NCBI GenBank assembly: GCA_036504095.1
Contig: DASXVS010000059.1
Location: forward strand, 1 to 63,242
Reading direction: 5' to 3'
Source of the DNA: Armatimonadota bacterium
Lineage (GTDB): Bacteria; Armatimonadota; DTGP01; JAKQQT01
Length of the DNA: 63,242 nt
The translations under genes were made by a program, and so were the position numbers. Position 1 is the stretch's first letter, and every line of letters starts with the position of its first letter. This document shows, one piece after another, positions 27,954 to 36,684 of this stretch. Below the pieces are notes generated by a model. It did no database searches. It was given only the letters and a program-made list of their open reading frames with translations, and was not told where the DNA came from.

Positions 27954-30025
27954 CAATTGCCGGCTTCCCGGGTTATCACAACGGCGACATCACGGAGGAC
28001 CTGCGGTGTCGCGATCGATAACGCGCCGTCCTCGGCGACGAAAACCCTGTTCTTCCGCAACGGCCTGCCCGCCTCGGTGTCCCACCAACGAACGGTGCAC
28101 CCGCCGCGTTCCAGCCCCGGAACCTTCAGCGTCCCGGAAACAGGCGTGTCCGTCCGGTTGTAGACCCACAAAACCGCGCAGGCACGGTTCGCCTTGCCGG
28201 CGACGCCAAGCCGGTATGCGTACGGATCCAGCGTGATGGATTTGAGGCAAACCCAGTCTTTGCCCGTGTTATCGAGCCTTATGTCGTGCCGGCCGGCAGG
28301 CACGGGAATCTCCACGCCGGCGTCCACGTCCATGTCCTTGTCGCCGGCCGGGAAATCGCGGGTGGAAAGAGGTGCGCCATCAAGTGACAGGACGATCCGG
28401 GCTCCGGCTTTCGCCACCTGTCCGATCCGCACCGAAAACGTGCCGGGTTTCGCATACTGCACGTGGAACGCCGCGTAAGGGAACAAGGCGCGGTGGGCGT
28501 CGCCCTGCAGGAAACGGGGCATTTCGGCAAGTCCCCGAACGTCGCCCGAAGGCGGCGCTATGAAGTCGGTCTGCTTCGCCGCCTCCCATTCGCCGCCGGG
28601 GCCGAACGACAGCGGGCCACGGTCATCCGTCTTCACGGTCGCGGCCACTGCCTTCAATCCGTGCATCTCCGCGAGACTGCTCCACGTCGCAAACGCCGCG
28701 GCCGATCTGAATATCGGAAAGAGGTTGTTCACATCGACGATGTGCCAGTCCCAGAACTGCGCCGCGCCGCTCGACTCGGACATCAGGCTGCCCCACAGGG
28801 CGCGACGAAGGAACGATGTGACATCAACGGAAGCGCTTCCACCGGGACCGATCTCGCCGAAAAAGGCGGGACGATCCGGCGGGAGCCCGTTCAGGCGCGA
28901 CACGGCGGACAGGGGGTCGGATGTGTAAACGTGGGGCTGCCAGTAGTCCAATCGATTGCCCAGGATCTTCGGATCCATGCTGAAACTGCTCGTAACGAGG
29001 TGCTTGTACGGATCGTGTTGGCGAAGGAATGCCGCCATGTCGTCGTGCCAGGCCGCGACGACCTTTGGATCCCCGCTTCGCGCGGCATCGGTCCACTGAA
29101 CCTCGTTGAACAGCTCCCACGCCATGAGGCTGGGGCTGTATCCCCACCGGGCGATGATATAGCGGTACTTCGCCTTCGTGAGGGCGATCGCCCGGGCGCT
29201 GGTGAAGAATTCCTCCGGCTTTGAAAGGAAACCGCCGTTAGCCACGTTCCACGGATTGTCCGCCCAGTTTGAATCTGTGCCGGTAGTGTACGGCCCGTGA
29301 TGCTGGAGGACCAACTGGAAGAGCACGCCGCTCTTTTCAGCCGATGACACAACCGCGTCCCAGCGTCTGGCGACGCCGAGGTCCAGCGACCCGAACGGGA
29401 TCGATTTGTGTTCCACCCAGTCGAGGTTCTTGCCGTCCCAATGGTCCATCCAGATACGCGCCCAGTTTTCGCCCGCCCGTCCCATTTTGGCGAGCATCAT
29501 CTCCACGGTGTCGGCTGAGGTAATCGTGTCCCACGCAACGTTGTTTCCGATGGGATAGTAGCCGCTGCCATTGTCCCTCACGAATCGGTGGGGATCGTTA
29601 CGGTCCCGCCGTACGAATCCAGGCGTCGGGACGCCGCTTACAACGAAAGCCGAGCGGCTGAGGCGAATCGGATGGATGGCATTGCCGTTTCGGGTGACGC
29701 CGGTAATCGCGTGCCTGCCGACCTGCGCGGGCGTGAAACGTACGCGCCAGGTCATTCCACCGTCAAAAAACGCCGGGATCTTCCGACTGCTTCCGTCCGG
29801 CTGGCGTATGGCCGCGACGATGTCGTTCGCGGTGAAATCGAAAGGGTTGCCTTGAACGCCGGGGATCTCGAAACGGATCTCGACCCTCGCGTATGCGCCG
29901 GCAGGGCGTGTTGTCTTGCCGGCGGAGCGGGAGACGACAGGTTGTCGGGGCCTCGGGGGCACAGGGCTGGATGCCATAGACGTAGAGGGTGACAGTGCGC
30001 ACAGCAGAGTGATCAGTGTCTTCAT
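27953..30025 (-). CDS. Secreted DUF5060-containing glycoside hydrolase (GH5-like)
   Basis: The 690-residue protein has a signal peptide (about 1-19), an N-terminal DUF5060 beta-sandwich (about 40-130, including FDFTANDIVAAIRQPDGSSR), and a TIM-barrel resembling clan GH-A. The likely acid/base is Glu308 in MAWELFNEVQW and the nucleophile Glu391 in AFFGEIGPGG. C-terminal beta domains follow. DUF5060 proteins are usually polysaccharidases for cell-wall glycans or agar-like substrates; the substrate here is unknown. Its stop overlaps the start of the importer gene, so enzyme and transporter are coupled. Confidence 0.83.
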   Translation of the reverse strand: MKTLITLLCALSPSTSMASSPVPPRPRQPVVSRSAGKTTRPAGAYARVEIRFEIPGVQGNPFDFTANDIVAAIRQPDGSSRKIPAFFDGGMTWRVRFTPAQVGRHAITGVTRNGNAIHPIRLSRSAFVVSGVPTPGFVRRDRNDPHRFVRDNGSGYYPIGNNVAWDTITSADTVEMMLAKMGRAGENWARIWMDHWDGKNLDWVEHKSIPFGSLDLGVARRWDAVVSSAEKSGVLFQLVLQHHGPYTTGTDSNWADNPWNVANGGFLSKPEEFFTSARAIALTKAKYRYIIARWGYSPSLMAWELFNEVQWTDAARSGDPKVVAAWHDDMAAFLRQHDPYKHLVTSSFSMDPKILGNRLDYWQPHVYTSDPLSAVSRLNGLPPDRPAFFGEIGPGGSASVDVTSFLRRALWGSLMSESSGAAQFWDWHIVDVNNLFPIFRSAAAFATWSSLAEMHGLKAVAATVKTDDRGPLSFGPGGEWEAAKQTDFIAPPSGDVRGLAEMPRFLQGDAHRALFPYAAFHVQYAKPGTFSVRIGQVAKAGARIVLSLDGAPLSTRDFPAGDKDMDVDAGVEIPVPAGRHDIRLDNTGKDWVCLKSITLDPYAYRLGVAGKANRACAVLWVYNRTDTPVSGTLKVPGLERGGCTVRWWDTEAGRPLRKNRVFVAEDGALSIATPQVLRDVAVVITREAGN

Positions 30026-30160
30026 TCGTCGCTTTCGCAGCGCCGGCGGCATTCGCCCCTACGCGAATGTCGTACAAACGATGCCATACATTGCATATTG
30101 TGGCGATCCGGGGCCAAACTCAGAGGCTTTCCGCGAGTCCGGCCGGCGAGGCGTCCACGG

Positions 30161-31975
30161 TCATTGTGACAGCACCAGCGCATCGAGCCCGAACAGGAAG
30201 CCGGTGGATGCCGCGTCCTTTCCAGTGACTTCCACAACCAGAGGGTTGTCACCGGCGGCCAGGGTGACGGTTCCGAGCGCAACGGCCCCGGTCGGGACCA
30301 CGTCGGGGCCATAGAAGTTCTGCTCCGCTCCCACGTTGATCGCGCCCAATTTGACTTGGAACTTGCCGTAGTCCTTCGCCCTGGTGAAGTACCCCGTCAG
30401 GGCATACGTTCCAGCCGTGGTGGCCGGAATGTGCAGCGTCAGCCTTGCTCCAATGGCCGTCGGCTGCCACCACAACTGCTGGCCGCCGCTCCAGCCAGAC
30501 CCGAAAGTCGTCATTTCCTGGACGCTCACAGCCCCGGCGGTGGCCTGGGCGGCGCCGACAAGCGACTCTCCCTCGATAGCGTTCGGTATCTGGTATGGCG
30601 GCGGCGCCACATACGGGAGGAGGAGCGAGGGATCGGTTGGGAACGCCGGGAACGCGGCATGCGGCTCGGCTTGATACCAGTAGGCGACGCTGCTGTAATC
30701 GCACTCGGTGTCGTTATTGGTTCCGTGCTCGATGGTCACGCGGATGGAAGTGGCGAAAGGCTTGGCGTCCTCCACGTGCCAGCGATACGTGGAAACGCGA
30801 CCGAGAGTCGTGTCCTTGATGATGCAGCCGTGATACGGGGCGGAATACGTTCCGTGATCGTAATACCAACCGCTGCTGAAATAGTCTTCCGTACCGGTGC
30901 CGGAGACGCTCGGAGTCGTCTCGCCATCCATGTACATCATCTCGTCGCCTTCGAGGAAGCCGAGGCCGGTTCCCTGGCGATTCTGCATGAAAAGCGCTGT
31001 GCCCACGAACTGTCCGCGGCCCGTGGCATCGAGGACGGTGTAGTTTTTCCCCCTTGAAGTGGGGTTCTCGCGACGCCATTGAGCGTGGAAATGGTGCAGG
31101 TCGCCGGGCAGCGAATCATAGGAGGTGTAATCGATGTTGTAGTAGAAAGCGTCTATGCGCTTCGTGCTCATATTGGTGAGCGTCCACCGGGCCGACTTGT
31201 GGAACGGCATCTCCCAGTAGCAGTTGTAACCGCCGCTCGTTTCGTTCAGCGGAAGCGACGTGAAATCTATCTGTTGTCCAAACCCCACCCCGAAGAAGGC
31301 GCCCACAGGAACTTCGACCGAGGGTGTGGTCTCCCCGTCCCAGTACATTCGCAGAACGCTCTGGCAGTGAAGGAGCAGGTCGGCGCGGGGGGCGATGGTG
31401 CACCAGAACCTTTGCAGGATGCCGGCGCCCTGCGCGTCGAATAGAGTGATGGTCTGCCCCGGATCGACGGTGCGGAAATCGGCGTTGCCGCCGGAAGTAT
31501 CGTGGCTTCCCTGCTGCCTGGCGTGCCCGGTCCGCGCCTTGGCCAAACCTGCCAGCGGACTACCGAGCCCCGCCGGAGGTCCCGAAATGGACAGGGTTTC
31601 CGCTACACGCGCGTATGGCGCCGCTCCCAGCGGAAAGCGCGGGGTCATCTCGGCATCGCCAGGCATTTCGACGCTGAGGTAGTACGGGTGGTCGAACGTC
31701 AGTGCCGGTGGAAACGGGTTCGTGTCACCGAGCACGGTGGAATAGACGCCGCGGGCAACGGGGACCGTCTTCGTTTCCTGCCAGAGAGCGACGCCGCCTG
31801 CCGGTTGGTCATACAGACGAAAGGTTGTAAAATATCCCCCGTCGGACAGCGGCGATCCGTTTGCCGCGGTGATCCGCCCCTGAAACGGGACGCCCGCCGG
31901 CAGGTCGGCGTGAGCGACAAATACCATCGAAAGGGCAATGACGCCTAGAGCGGATAGACGGCGGATAAGTTTCAT
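30161..31975 (-). CDS. Secreted DUF2961/GH172 family protein with C-terminal CBM
   Basis: This 604-residue secreted protein has a signal peptide (about 1-23), a tail-fibre-like N-terminal module (GVPFQGRITAANGSPLSDGG onward), a DUF2961 core (about 130-460) and a CBM35-like C-terminal domain (IEGESLVGAAQATAGA to the end). DUF2961 is now GH172, whose members act on difructose anhydrides or D-arabinofuranosides. The catalytic pair would be Glu342 (FLEGDEMMY) and Glu363 (SGTGTEDYF), 21 residues apart as I recall for the founding enzyme. GGAGG lies 9 nt before the ATG. Confidence 0.85.
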   Translation of the reverse strand: MKLIRRLSALGVIALSMVFVAHADLPAGVPFQGRITAANGSPLSDGGYFTTFRLYDQPAGGVALWQETKTVPVARGVYSTVLGDTNPFPPALTFDHPYYLSVEMPGDAEMTPRFPLGAAPYARVAETLSISGPPAGLGSPLAGLAKARTGHARQQGSHDTSGGNADFRTVDPGQTITLFDAQGAGILQRFWCTIAPRADLLLHCQSVLRMYWDGETTPSVEVPVGAFFGVGFGQQIDFTSLPLNETSGGYNCYWEMPFHKSARWTLTNMSTKRIDAFYYNIDYTSYDSLPGDLHHFHAQWRRENPTSRGKNYTVLDATGRGQFVGTALFMQNRQGTGLGFLEGDEMMYMDGETTPSVSGTGTEDYFSSGWYYDHGTYSAPYHGCIIKDTTLGRVSTYRWHVEDAKPFATSIRVTIEHGTNNDTECDYSSVAYWYQAEPHAAFPAFPTDPSLLLPYVAPPPYQIPNAIEGESLVGAAQATAGAVSVQEMTTFGSGWSGGQQLWWQPTAIGARLTLHIPATTAGTYALTGYFTRAKDYGKFQVKLGAINVGAEQNFYGPDVVPTGAVALGTVTLAAGDNPLVVEVTGKDAASTGFLFGLDALVLSQ

Positions 31976-31999
31976 CTCCCGGGGCCTCCGAGGAAAGTG

Positions 32000-32073
32000 C
32001 CACCCGGCGCTTGCCGCGCCGGGTGGCGAAGCGCCGGCGCCCTGCCTGACCTCCTGGTCCGCAGGGCGCCGGC
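32000..32073 (-). terminator. Double hairpin after the giant lectin-like gene
   Basis: Two perfect inverted repeats follow the stop at 32080. The first has a 13-bp stem, arms 32033-32045 and 32061-32073, with a 15-nt loop. The second has an 11-bp stem, CCACCCGGCGC with GCGCCGGGTGG (32000-32026), with a 5-nt loop. Neither is followed by a long T-run on the minus strand, so these may act as a weak terminator or RNA-stabilising element between the giant gene and the GH172 gene. Confidence 0.6.
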
Positions 32074-32079
32074 CGTTTG

Positions 32080-35000
32080 TTACAGGCCGCTAACCTTTCT
32101 CAGAATCGAGACGGCGTCCTCCAGCCCGATGATTCCGGCGGAAGTGCCCTTCACGACGTCGAGACGGAGCATGTCGGCTGATACGGCTGTCTGAAGTCCT
32201 CCGGCGACGCGGAGAGCGTTGACAGCATCCTGGCGGCTCAGCGGAACCGTTACCGCCGCGCTGCCATAGACCGCCACGTCGCTGATCTGAGATCCGGCCG
32301 GAATCGTGGCCTTGTACTGAACGTACCGACCGGCGACTCCGGTGAGGATAGAGGAACTGGTGGCCGCGTAGGTGGTGCCCGATGTGCCATCCGGTCCCAG
32401 GTACGGAAGAGCCGCCAGAGCGCCGAGTGTGTCGGCTGCCCGGTACTGGAGTTTCGCAGCGGTGGAGTTGCCACCGAGCGTGTCGGAGATCAACGTCAAG
32501 CCGGAGACGCCCATGTCGAGGACCCGGCTCTCGATCACGCCCGTCGTTGTGAGCGGCGAGAACTTGAAGTAATCGTAGTCGATAGGCTGCGTTCCGCTGG
32601 CCTGGTTCCACGTCTTGGCAAAGAAGCCGACGTACATGCCGGGCATCGAGTGCGAAAGCGTGAACGAGGTCGTTGGGGTGTAGGTGACACCGTCCGTGCT
32701 CACGGATCCGCTGAACACGTTGCCGGTTTTCCGGAGTCGCAGATAGTACGCGGTGTCGGTATAGCCGCCAACGCCTCCATCACCGTAGACGTTGTTATCG
32801 GCATGGAGCATGAAGATCGCGTCCTGGCGGTACGGTCCGTACGCGATGAGGTTTGTCATGTCGAGGCTGGCGTCCGGTGTGGGACCCGTCGCGGTCTGGA
32901 TGATCGCCAGGCCCTGGTTGCGGTCCGTGTCACGGCCGTTGGGGAACGACACGTACGTTTCGAGCTCGAAGTCGCCCGTCACGGGGGTTGCGTTGTAAAG
33001 GATGATGCGCGGCTTCTCAAGCGATGTGCCCGGCGACCAAGTGTCGCAGGGGGCGGTGGCGTTCACGCGAGCCCACCCCGGGTTCTCCGTAAAGGAATAC
33101 GTACTGGTTCCCGGGGGGGTATTGCTGAACAACCAGCCTGTTGTCGATGCGCTGAAGTTCTCCGTCACAGGCGTGCCGGTCCCAACGGTGGGGGTAACAA
33201 CGCCGGGGATCGTCGTCATGTCGATGCCATTCTTGACTGTGGCGGCGGCGAAGTCGGCGGCGTTGGTGTCGCGGACTACACGACTGGACGCGGTGGCATA
33301 TTGAATGCCGGCAGCGTGTATCACCGGCACGGCGGACGAGGTGGCGCCTCCTAGGAAGAGTCGCAGGTTCGGCGTGGTGACGCCGTCGAGCGCCGCGGGA
33401 ATCTTCGGCTCATTCGCCGTGAAGAATGTGCCGGCGGTTCCGTCCGGCCCAACGAAAGTGCCGCCGGGGCCCTGAACTTGCGCCTTCATATTGGACGTGT
33501 TCGAGCCATCGGCGAACGATACCAGGGCGTCCGGGTGGCTTCCAGCCGGGATCGTGATGGTGAAGTCCTTCTGCCCCGCGGGGGTCAGGTTGGAGACAGA
33601 CAGGTAGTTGTAGTCGTAGTTGATCGGCGCCTCGTCGGCCAGATCGTAGGACTTCCCGAGGAAGCCGATCTGTACTGGAACGAAATCCGCGCCGCCCGTC
33701 GCCATGCCCTTCGTATCGCGGTAGGCCAGCACACGCCAGGAGGGCGAAGCGGAGTCGGGGTCACGGAATGAAAGGGTTACCACAGTCCCCAGTTTTGTAA
33801 CGCGCAATTGAAGCGTGTTTGAGCCGTAGTTGTAAGTGACGGGGCCGGGTCCAAGGTTGTTCAGGACGGTGTCCTCAACCGGGCCCACATCATACGTGTC
33901 GGAGAAACGGCGGGCGAGGCCGATGCCCATGAAGTCGTTCGGTCCCATCCACATCTCGAGTGCGGCGAAACGGCTCTGCTGGGTCTCCAGGTTGACTTCA
34001 GTTTCAATTTCGAAGTTGTTCACGTCCACGCCTGCGGGAATGTTGCGCAGGAGTTTGACGCCGCCGAACTTAATCGTGCCGGTGTAGTAATCCTGGGGCC
34101 AGCCAACCTTCATGCGGAAATAGCCGGGGCGTTCCGTGAGGGAATAGTCGCCGACCACAGTCGGATCAAGGAGGGTATAGCCGGAGTCAAATGTCCAAGC
34201 AGGGTCCAGAACGGTCGACGCAAAGTCGTCACGGAACACTTCCGTGCGTTTCAGTGAGACGTCGCCATTGCCCGACTGCGTCTGAATCCCGCCGGCATCG
34301 GCTCCAAACTCCGGGCCCGACGAGAGAAGCGTGGCGGTCAGGCCGGCTGGGTGGAATGTGGCGCTGATGCTGCGGAGGAATGCCGGGAGGTTGGCCGGGT
34401 TGATCGTGTCATTCCCGGCAGGGGGCGTCGCCGCGTCCATGAACAGCTTGTATTCGAGGTAGCGCTTTCCGGTCGCGTTGGGCGCCACCTGGGCGGCGTC
34501 ATCGGTGAAGAACGTGGACGAGGTGCCATCGGGCCCAACAAAAGACCCCGCATCGGTGAGGGTGCCCGCGGCCAGGGTGTTACCGGCCCGCAACTGGTAT
34601 TTCAGAGTTTCTTTGAAATTCGTGTTCAGCGCAACCGTTTGCCAATCCGCGGCCAACCCGGCATCGAAGACGTTGGTGAAACTGCCGGCCATGGCGCCGA
34701 TCTGATTCACTTTCAAATAATCGAAATCATCGTCCTGATACTGCGCCGCGGAAGGGTTTGTACCGCCCCAGGAGATGGCCACGGGGCCCACCACCAGGCC
34801 GGGCCCGGCGGCCAGGTTCGGGTTCTTGAACCACTGATGGAATACCCACGGCGAGGCGTCGCTGTTTTTCACATAAGTGAAGAAGTAGGCCCCGCGCTTG
34901 ACGACCCGGACATACCAGGTTTGGCCCGGGAAACTGGTGGACGTGTAGTTCAGGGGGTACCCGTTCACGTTCGGGTAAATCCGGGAGCGGCTTATCGCCC

Positions 35001-35655
35001 GGGCAACGGGGTCAACTGTCACACCCGCCACAATATAGAGCGTGGTGTTGTCCAGCGGGACGTCGGTCGCCTGGCCCACATCGCCGGCAGCGGGCTGGCC
35101 GATGTAGATGCCGTCCACGCGCTGGTTGTTCGTCGCGCGATCCTGGGCGATGGTGAACTTCGTCTCGGCGACCCAATCGCCGGTAAGGATCTTCTTGTTG
35201 ATGGCGAACATGGGCGACTTCTGGCCCGGCAGGCCCGTGTTGAAAAAGTCCTGATTTCGCGAGCAGTGGAGGCGCAGCGCGCCGGCTGCAGGCGCCGTTG
35301 CTTCAGGCGCTGTGGGCGTGTCGGCCGAGAAGAGGAATTGCGAGGGGAAGGTGGCCAATTCGGCGTGATCGGCTGTATTGGGCGTTAAGAAGAGGTAGTT
35401 GGCAGACGCGCCGGCTACCGTTGTGTAGTTGAAATCGTCATTGATGATTGAGGCGCCAAGTGCCGGCATGACGCCGACCGCACCGGAAGGAGGTGTGCCG
35501 GTTGTCGTTTCCTGCATCACTTGAACGATGCCGTCCGAGATACCGGTCTGAAAGTCCGACTGGTTGGTGTGCGCAATGGTTGTTGCAGACGCGGTTCGGC
35601 AGGTCAGGAGACCCGCCACGCAGAGCGCTGCCACCGAGAATCGATGAAGACTCAT
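32080..35655 (-). CDS. Giant secreted multi-domain lectin-like protein, dockerin-like tail
   Basis: This 1191-residue protein has a signal peptide (about 1-25). The mature part shows an internal triplication. Each unit has a concanavalin-like beta-sandwich (DUF1349-like) ending near a DYDY motif (DDDFDYLKVN, NYDYNYLSVS, IDYDYFKFS). Each is followed by a module with the motif FVGPDGT or YLGPDGT (three copies). The last 50 residues (DAVNALRVAGGL, LEDAVSILRKVSGL) look like two dockerin-type repeats. It is probably a cell-surface or secreted glycan-binding protein; no catalytic residues are recognised. The ATG at 35655 has AAAGGA 6 nt upstream. Confidence 0.75.
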   Translation of the reverse strand: MSLHRFSVAALCVAGLLTCRTASATTIAHTNQSDFQTGISDGIVQVMQETTTGTPPSGAVGVMPALGASIINDDFNYTTVAGASANYLFLTPNTADHAELATFPSQFLFSADTPTAPEATAPAAGALRLHCSRNQDFFNTGLPGQKSPMFAINKKILTGDWVAETKFTIAQDRATNNQRVDGIYIGQPAAGDVGQATDVPLDNTTLYIVAGVTVDPVARAISRSRIYPNVNGYPLNYTSTSFPGQTWYVRVVKRGAYFFTYVKNSDASPWVFHQWFKNPNLAAGPGLVVGPVAISWGGTNPSAAQYQDDDFDYLKVNQIGAMAGSFTNVFDAGLAADWQTVALNTNFKETLKYQLRAGNTLAAGTLTDAGSFVGPDGTSSTFFTDDAAQVAPNATGKRYLEYKLFMDAATPPAGNDTINPANLPAFLRSISATFHPAGLTATLLSSGPEFGADAGGIQTQSGNGDVSLKRTEVFRDDFASTVLDPAWTFDSGYTLLDPTVVGDYSLTERPGYFRMKVGWPQDYYTGTIKFGGVKLLRNIPAGVDVNNFEIETEVNLETQQSRFAALEMWMGPNDFMGIGLARRFSDTYDVGPVEDTVLNNLGPGPVTYNYGSNTLQLRVTKLGTVVTLSFRDPDSASPSWRVLAYRDTKGMATGGADFVPVQIGFLGKSYDLADEAPINYDYNYLSVSNLTPAGQKDFTITIPAGSHPDALVSFADGSNTSNMKAQVQGPGGTFVGPDGTAGTFFTANEPKIPAALDGVTTPNLRLFLGGATSSAVPVIHAAGIQYATASSRVVRDTNAADFAAATVKNGIDMTTIPGVVTPTVGTGTPVTENFSASTTGWLFSNTPPGTSTYSFTENPGWARVNATAPCDTWSPGTSLEKPRIILYNATPVTGDFELETYVSFPNGRDTDRNQGLAIIQTATGPTPDASLDMTNLIAYGPYRQDAIFMLHADNNVYGDGGVGGYTDTAYYLRLRKTGNVFSGSVSTDGVTYTPTTSFTLSHSMPGMYVGFFAKTWNQASGTQPIDYDYFKFSPLTTTGVIESRVLDMGVSGLTLISDTLGGNSTAAKLQYRAADTLGALAALPYLGPDGTSGTTYAATSSSILTGVAGRYVQYKATIPAGSQISDVAVYGSAAVTVPLSRQDAVNALRVAGGLQTAVSADMLRLDVVKGTSAGIIGLEDAVSILRKVSGL

Positions 35656-35868
35656 TCGATTTCCTTTCATCTAAGGTCTTGCGTCTTGCTTGAGAGTACG
35701 AAAGTGGCGTCCCCGGAAAGGTCGCGCCATGACGCACTGGCCGTGGCGCGCCGGGAGATGATCCGCATGGCTGCCTGGATGGAGATCTTCCCCCGGGGTT
35801 CGTCAATTTCTTCAGGTGATTCGATGTCGCTTGTCAGATTGTTCGTCGCTCCGACATCGGGGCCAGCG

Positions 35869-36627
35869 TCACGGATTGGGGAAGCTGTATGCTCGGCCGG
35901 ACGCGAGATAGCCGTCCGTTTCAGGGACTCCCCAAAGGTTCTTCTGGTAAACCTCCGGCAGAGTGTAAGCCTGCGCGTGGCCTTCGGCGAACACGATGTT
36001 CATCCTCCTGTTGTGGGTGAAGAAGGCGCTGAACTTGCCGCCGTTGCCTGCATCGGCGGGCAAAGCGCCGGTGACGTCGGTAGTCCAGTTGTAGGTCCAG
36101 GGGCCGAGGTCCGGGTTAGCGGTCCGGCATTCGATGATAACCATCAGGGAGGCGGGGGATTTGATCATCGAGGTGCGCCGGGTTCCGTTCTGCTCGTGGA
36201 AGAAGCCGCCATTGTACGCGTAACCGGAGGGCAGCCATCTCGATTTGTCGGCTTTGATGGCGGGGTCGAGAGCGTTGCTCTCATCCCCGATCTTCAGCGA
36301 AAAGGGAAGCAAGCGGCTGCCCGCCGCGAGTTGGGCGCGGTTTGCCGGACAGCGCCAGACGTCGATGCTCTTCATGTAGGGCGTGAGGGCGCGTTTCCAC
36401 GTGTACGGGCTGCCCGGGTTGAAAAATCTATTGGCGGGATAGCACTGCTCGTTGTCATCCACGTACATCATCAGGCCCTTGCCTATCTGGTTCATATTCG
36501 ACAGACATGCGGTAACCAGTGCTCGGTCCCTGGCCTTGGCGAAGACGGGGAACAGGATGGCGGCCAGAATCGCGATGATGGCGATAACCACCAGCAGTTC
36601 AATCAGCGTAAAGGCCCTTCGAATCAT
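35869..36627 (-). CDS. Type-IV-pilin-like / prepilin-processed DUF1559-like protein
   Basis: This 252-residue protein begins MIRRAFTLIELLVVIAIIAI, a class III prepilin signal cleaved before Phe by PilD-type peptidase, with the invariant Glu after cleavage. A long soluble domain with a paired Cys region follows. The C-terminal segment contains His, nine residues, then Glu-Gly (HNRRMNIVFAEGHA), a variant of the H-X9-DG motif in planctomycete and armatimonad pseudopilins. Such proteins are often multiplied in these genomes and may build export or adhesion structures. The ATG at 36627 has AAGGA 7-8 nt upstream. Confidence 0.88.
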   Translation of the reverse strand: MIRRAFTLIELLVVIAIIAILAAILFPVFAKARDRALVTACLSNMNQIGKGLMMYVDDNEQCYPANRFFNPGSPYTWKRALTPYMKSIDVWRCPANRAQLAAGSRLLPFSLKIGDESNALDPAIKADKSRWLPSGYAYNGGFFHEQNGTRRTSMIKSPASLMVIIECRTANPDLGPWTYNWTTDVTGALPADAGNGGKFSAFFTHNRRMNIVFAEGHAQAYTLPEVYQKNLWGVPETDGYLASGRAYSFPNP

Positions 36628-36641
36628 TCCAATGTCCTTTC

Positions 36642-36657
36642 CCTCCACGCGTGGAGG
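36642..36657. repeat. Perfect 16-bp palindrome upstream of the pilin-like gene
   Basis: CCTCCACGCGTGGAGG lies 15-30 nt before the pilin ATG and partly overlaps its purine-rich ribosome-site region. A hairpin in the mRNA would end right next to that site, so it could modulate translation; it could also be a protein-binding site. It also lies just after the LacI gene stop (36685). Confidence 0.5.
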
Positions 36658-36684
36658 CAGCGGATATATAGAGCGCGAGCGGAC

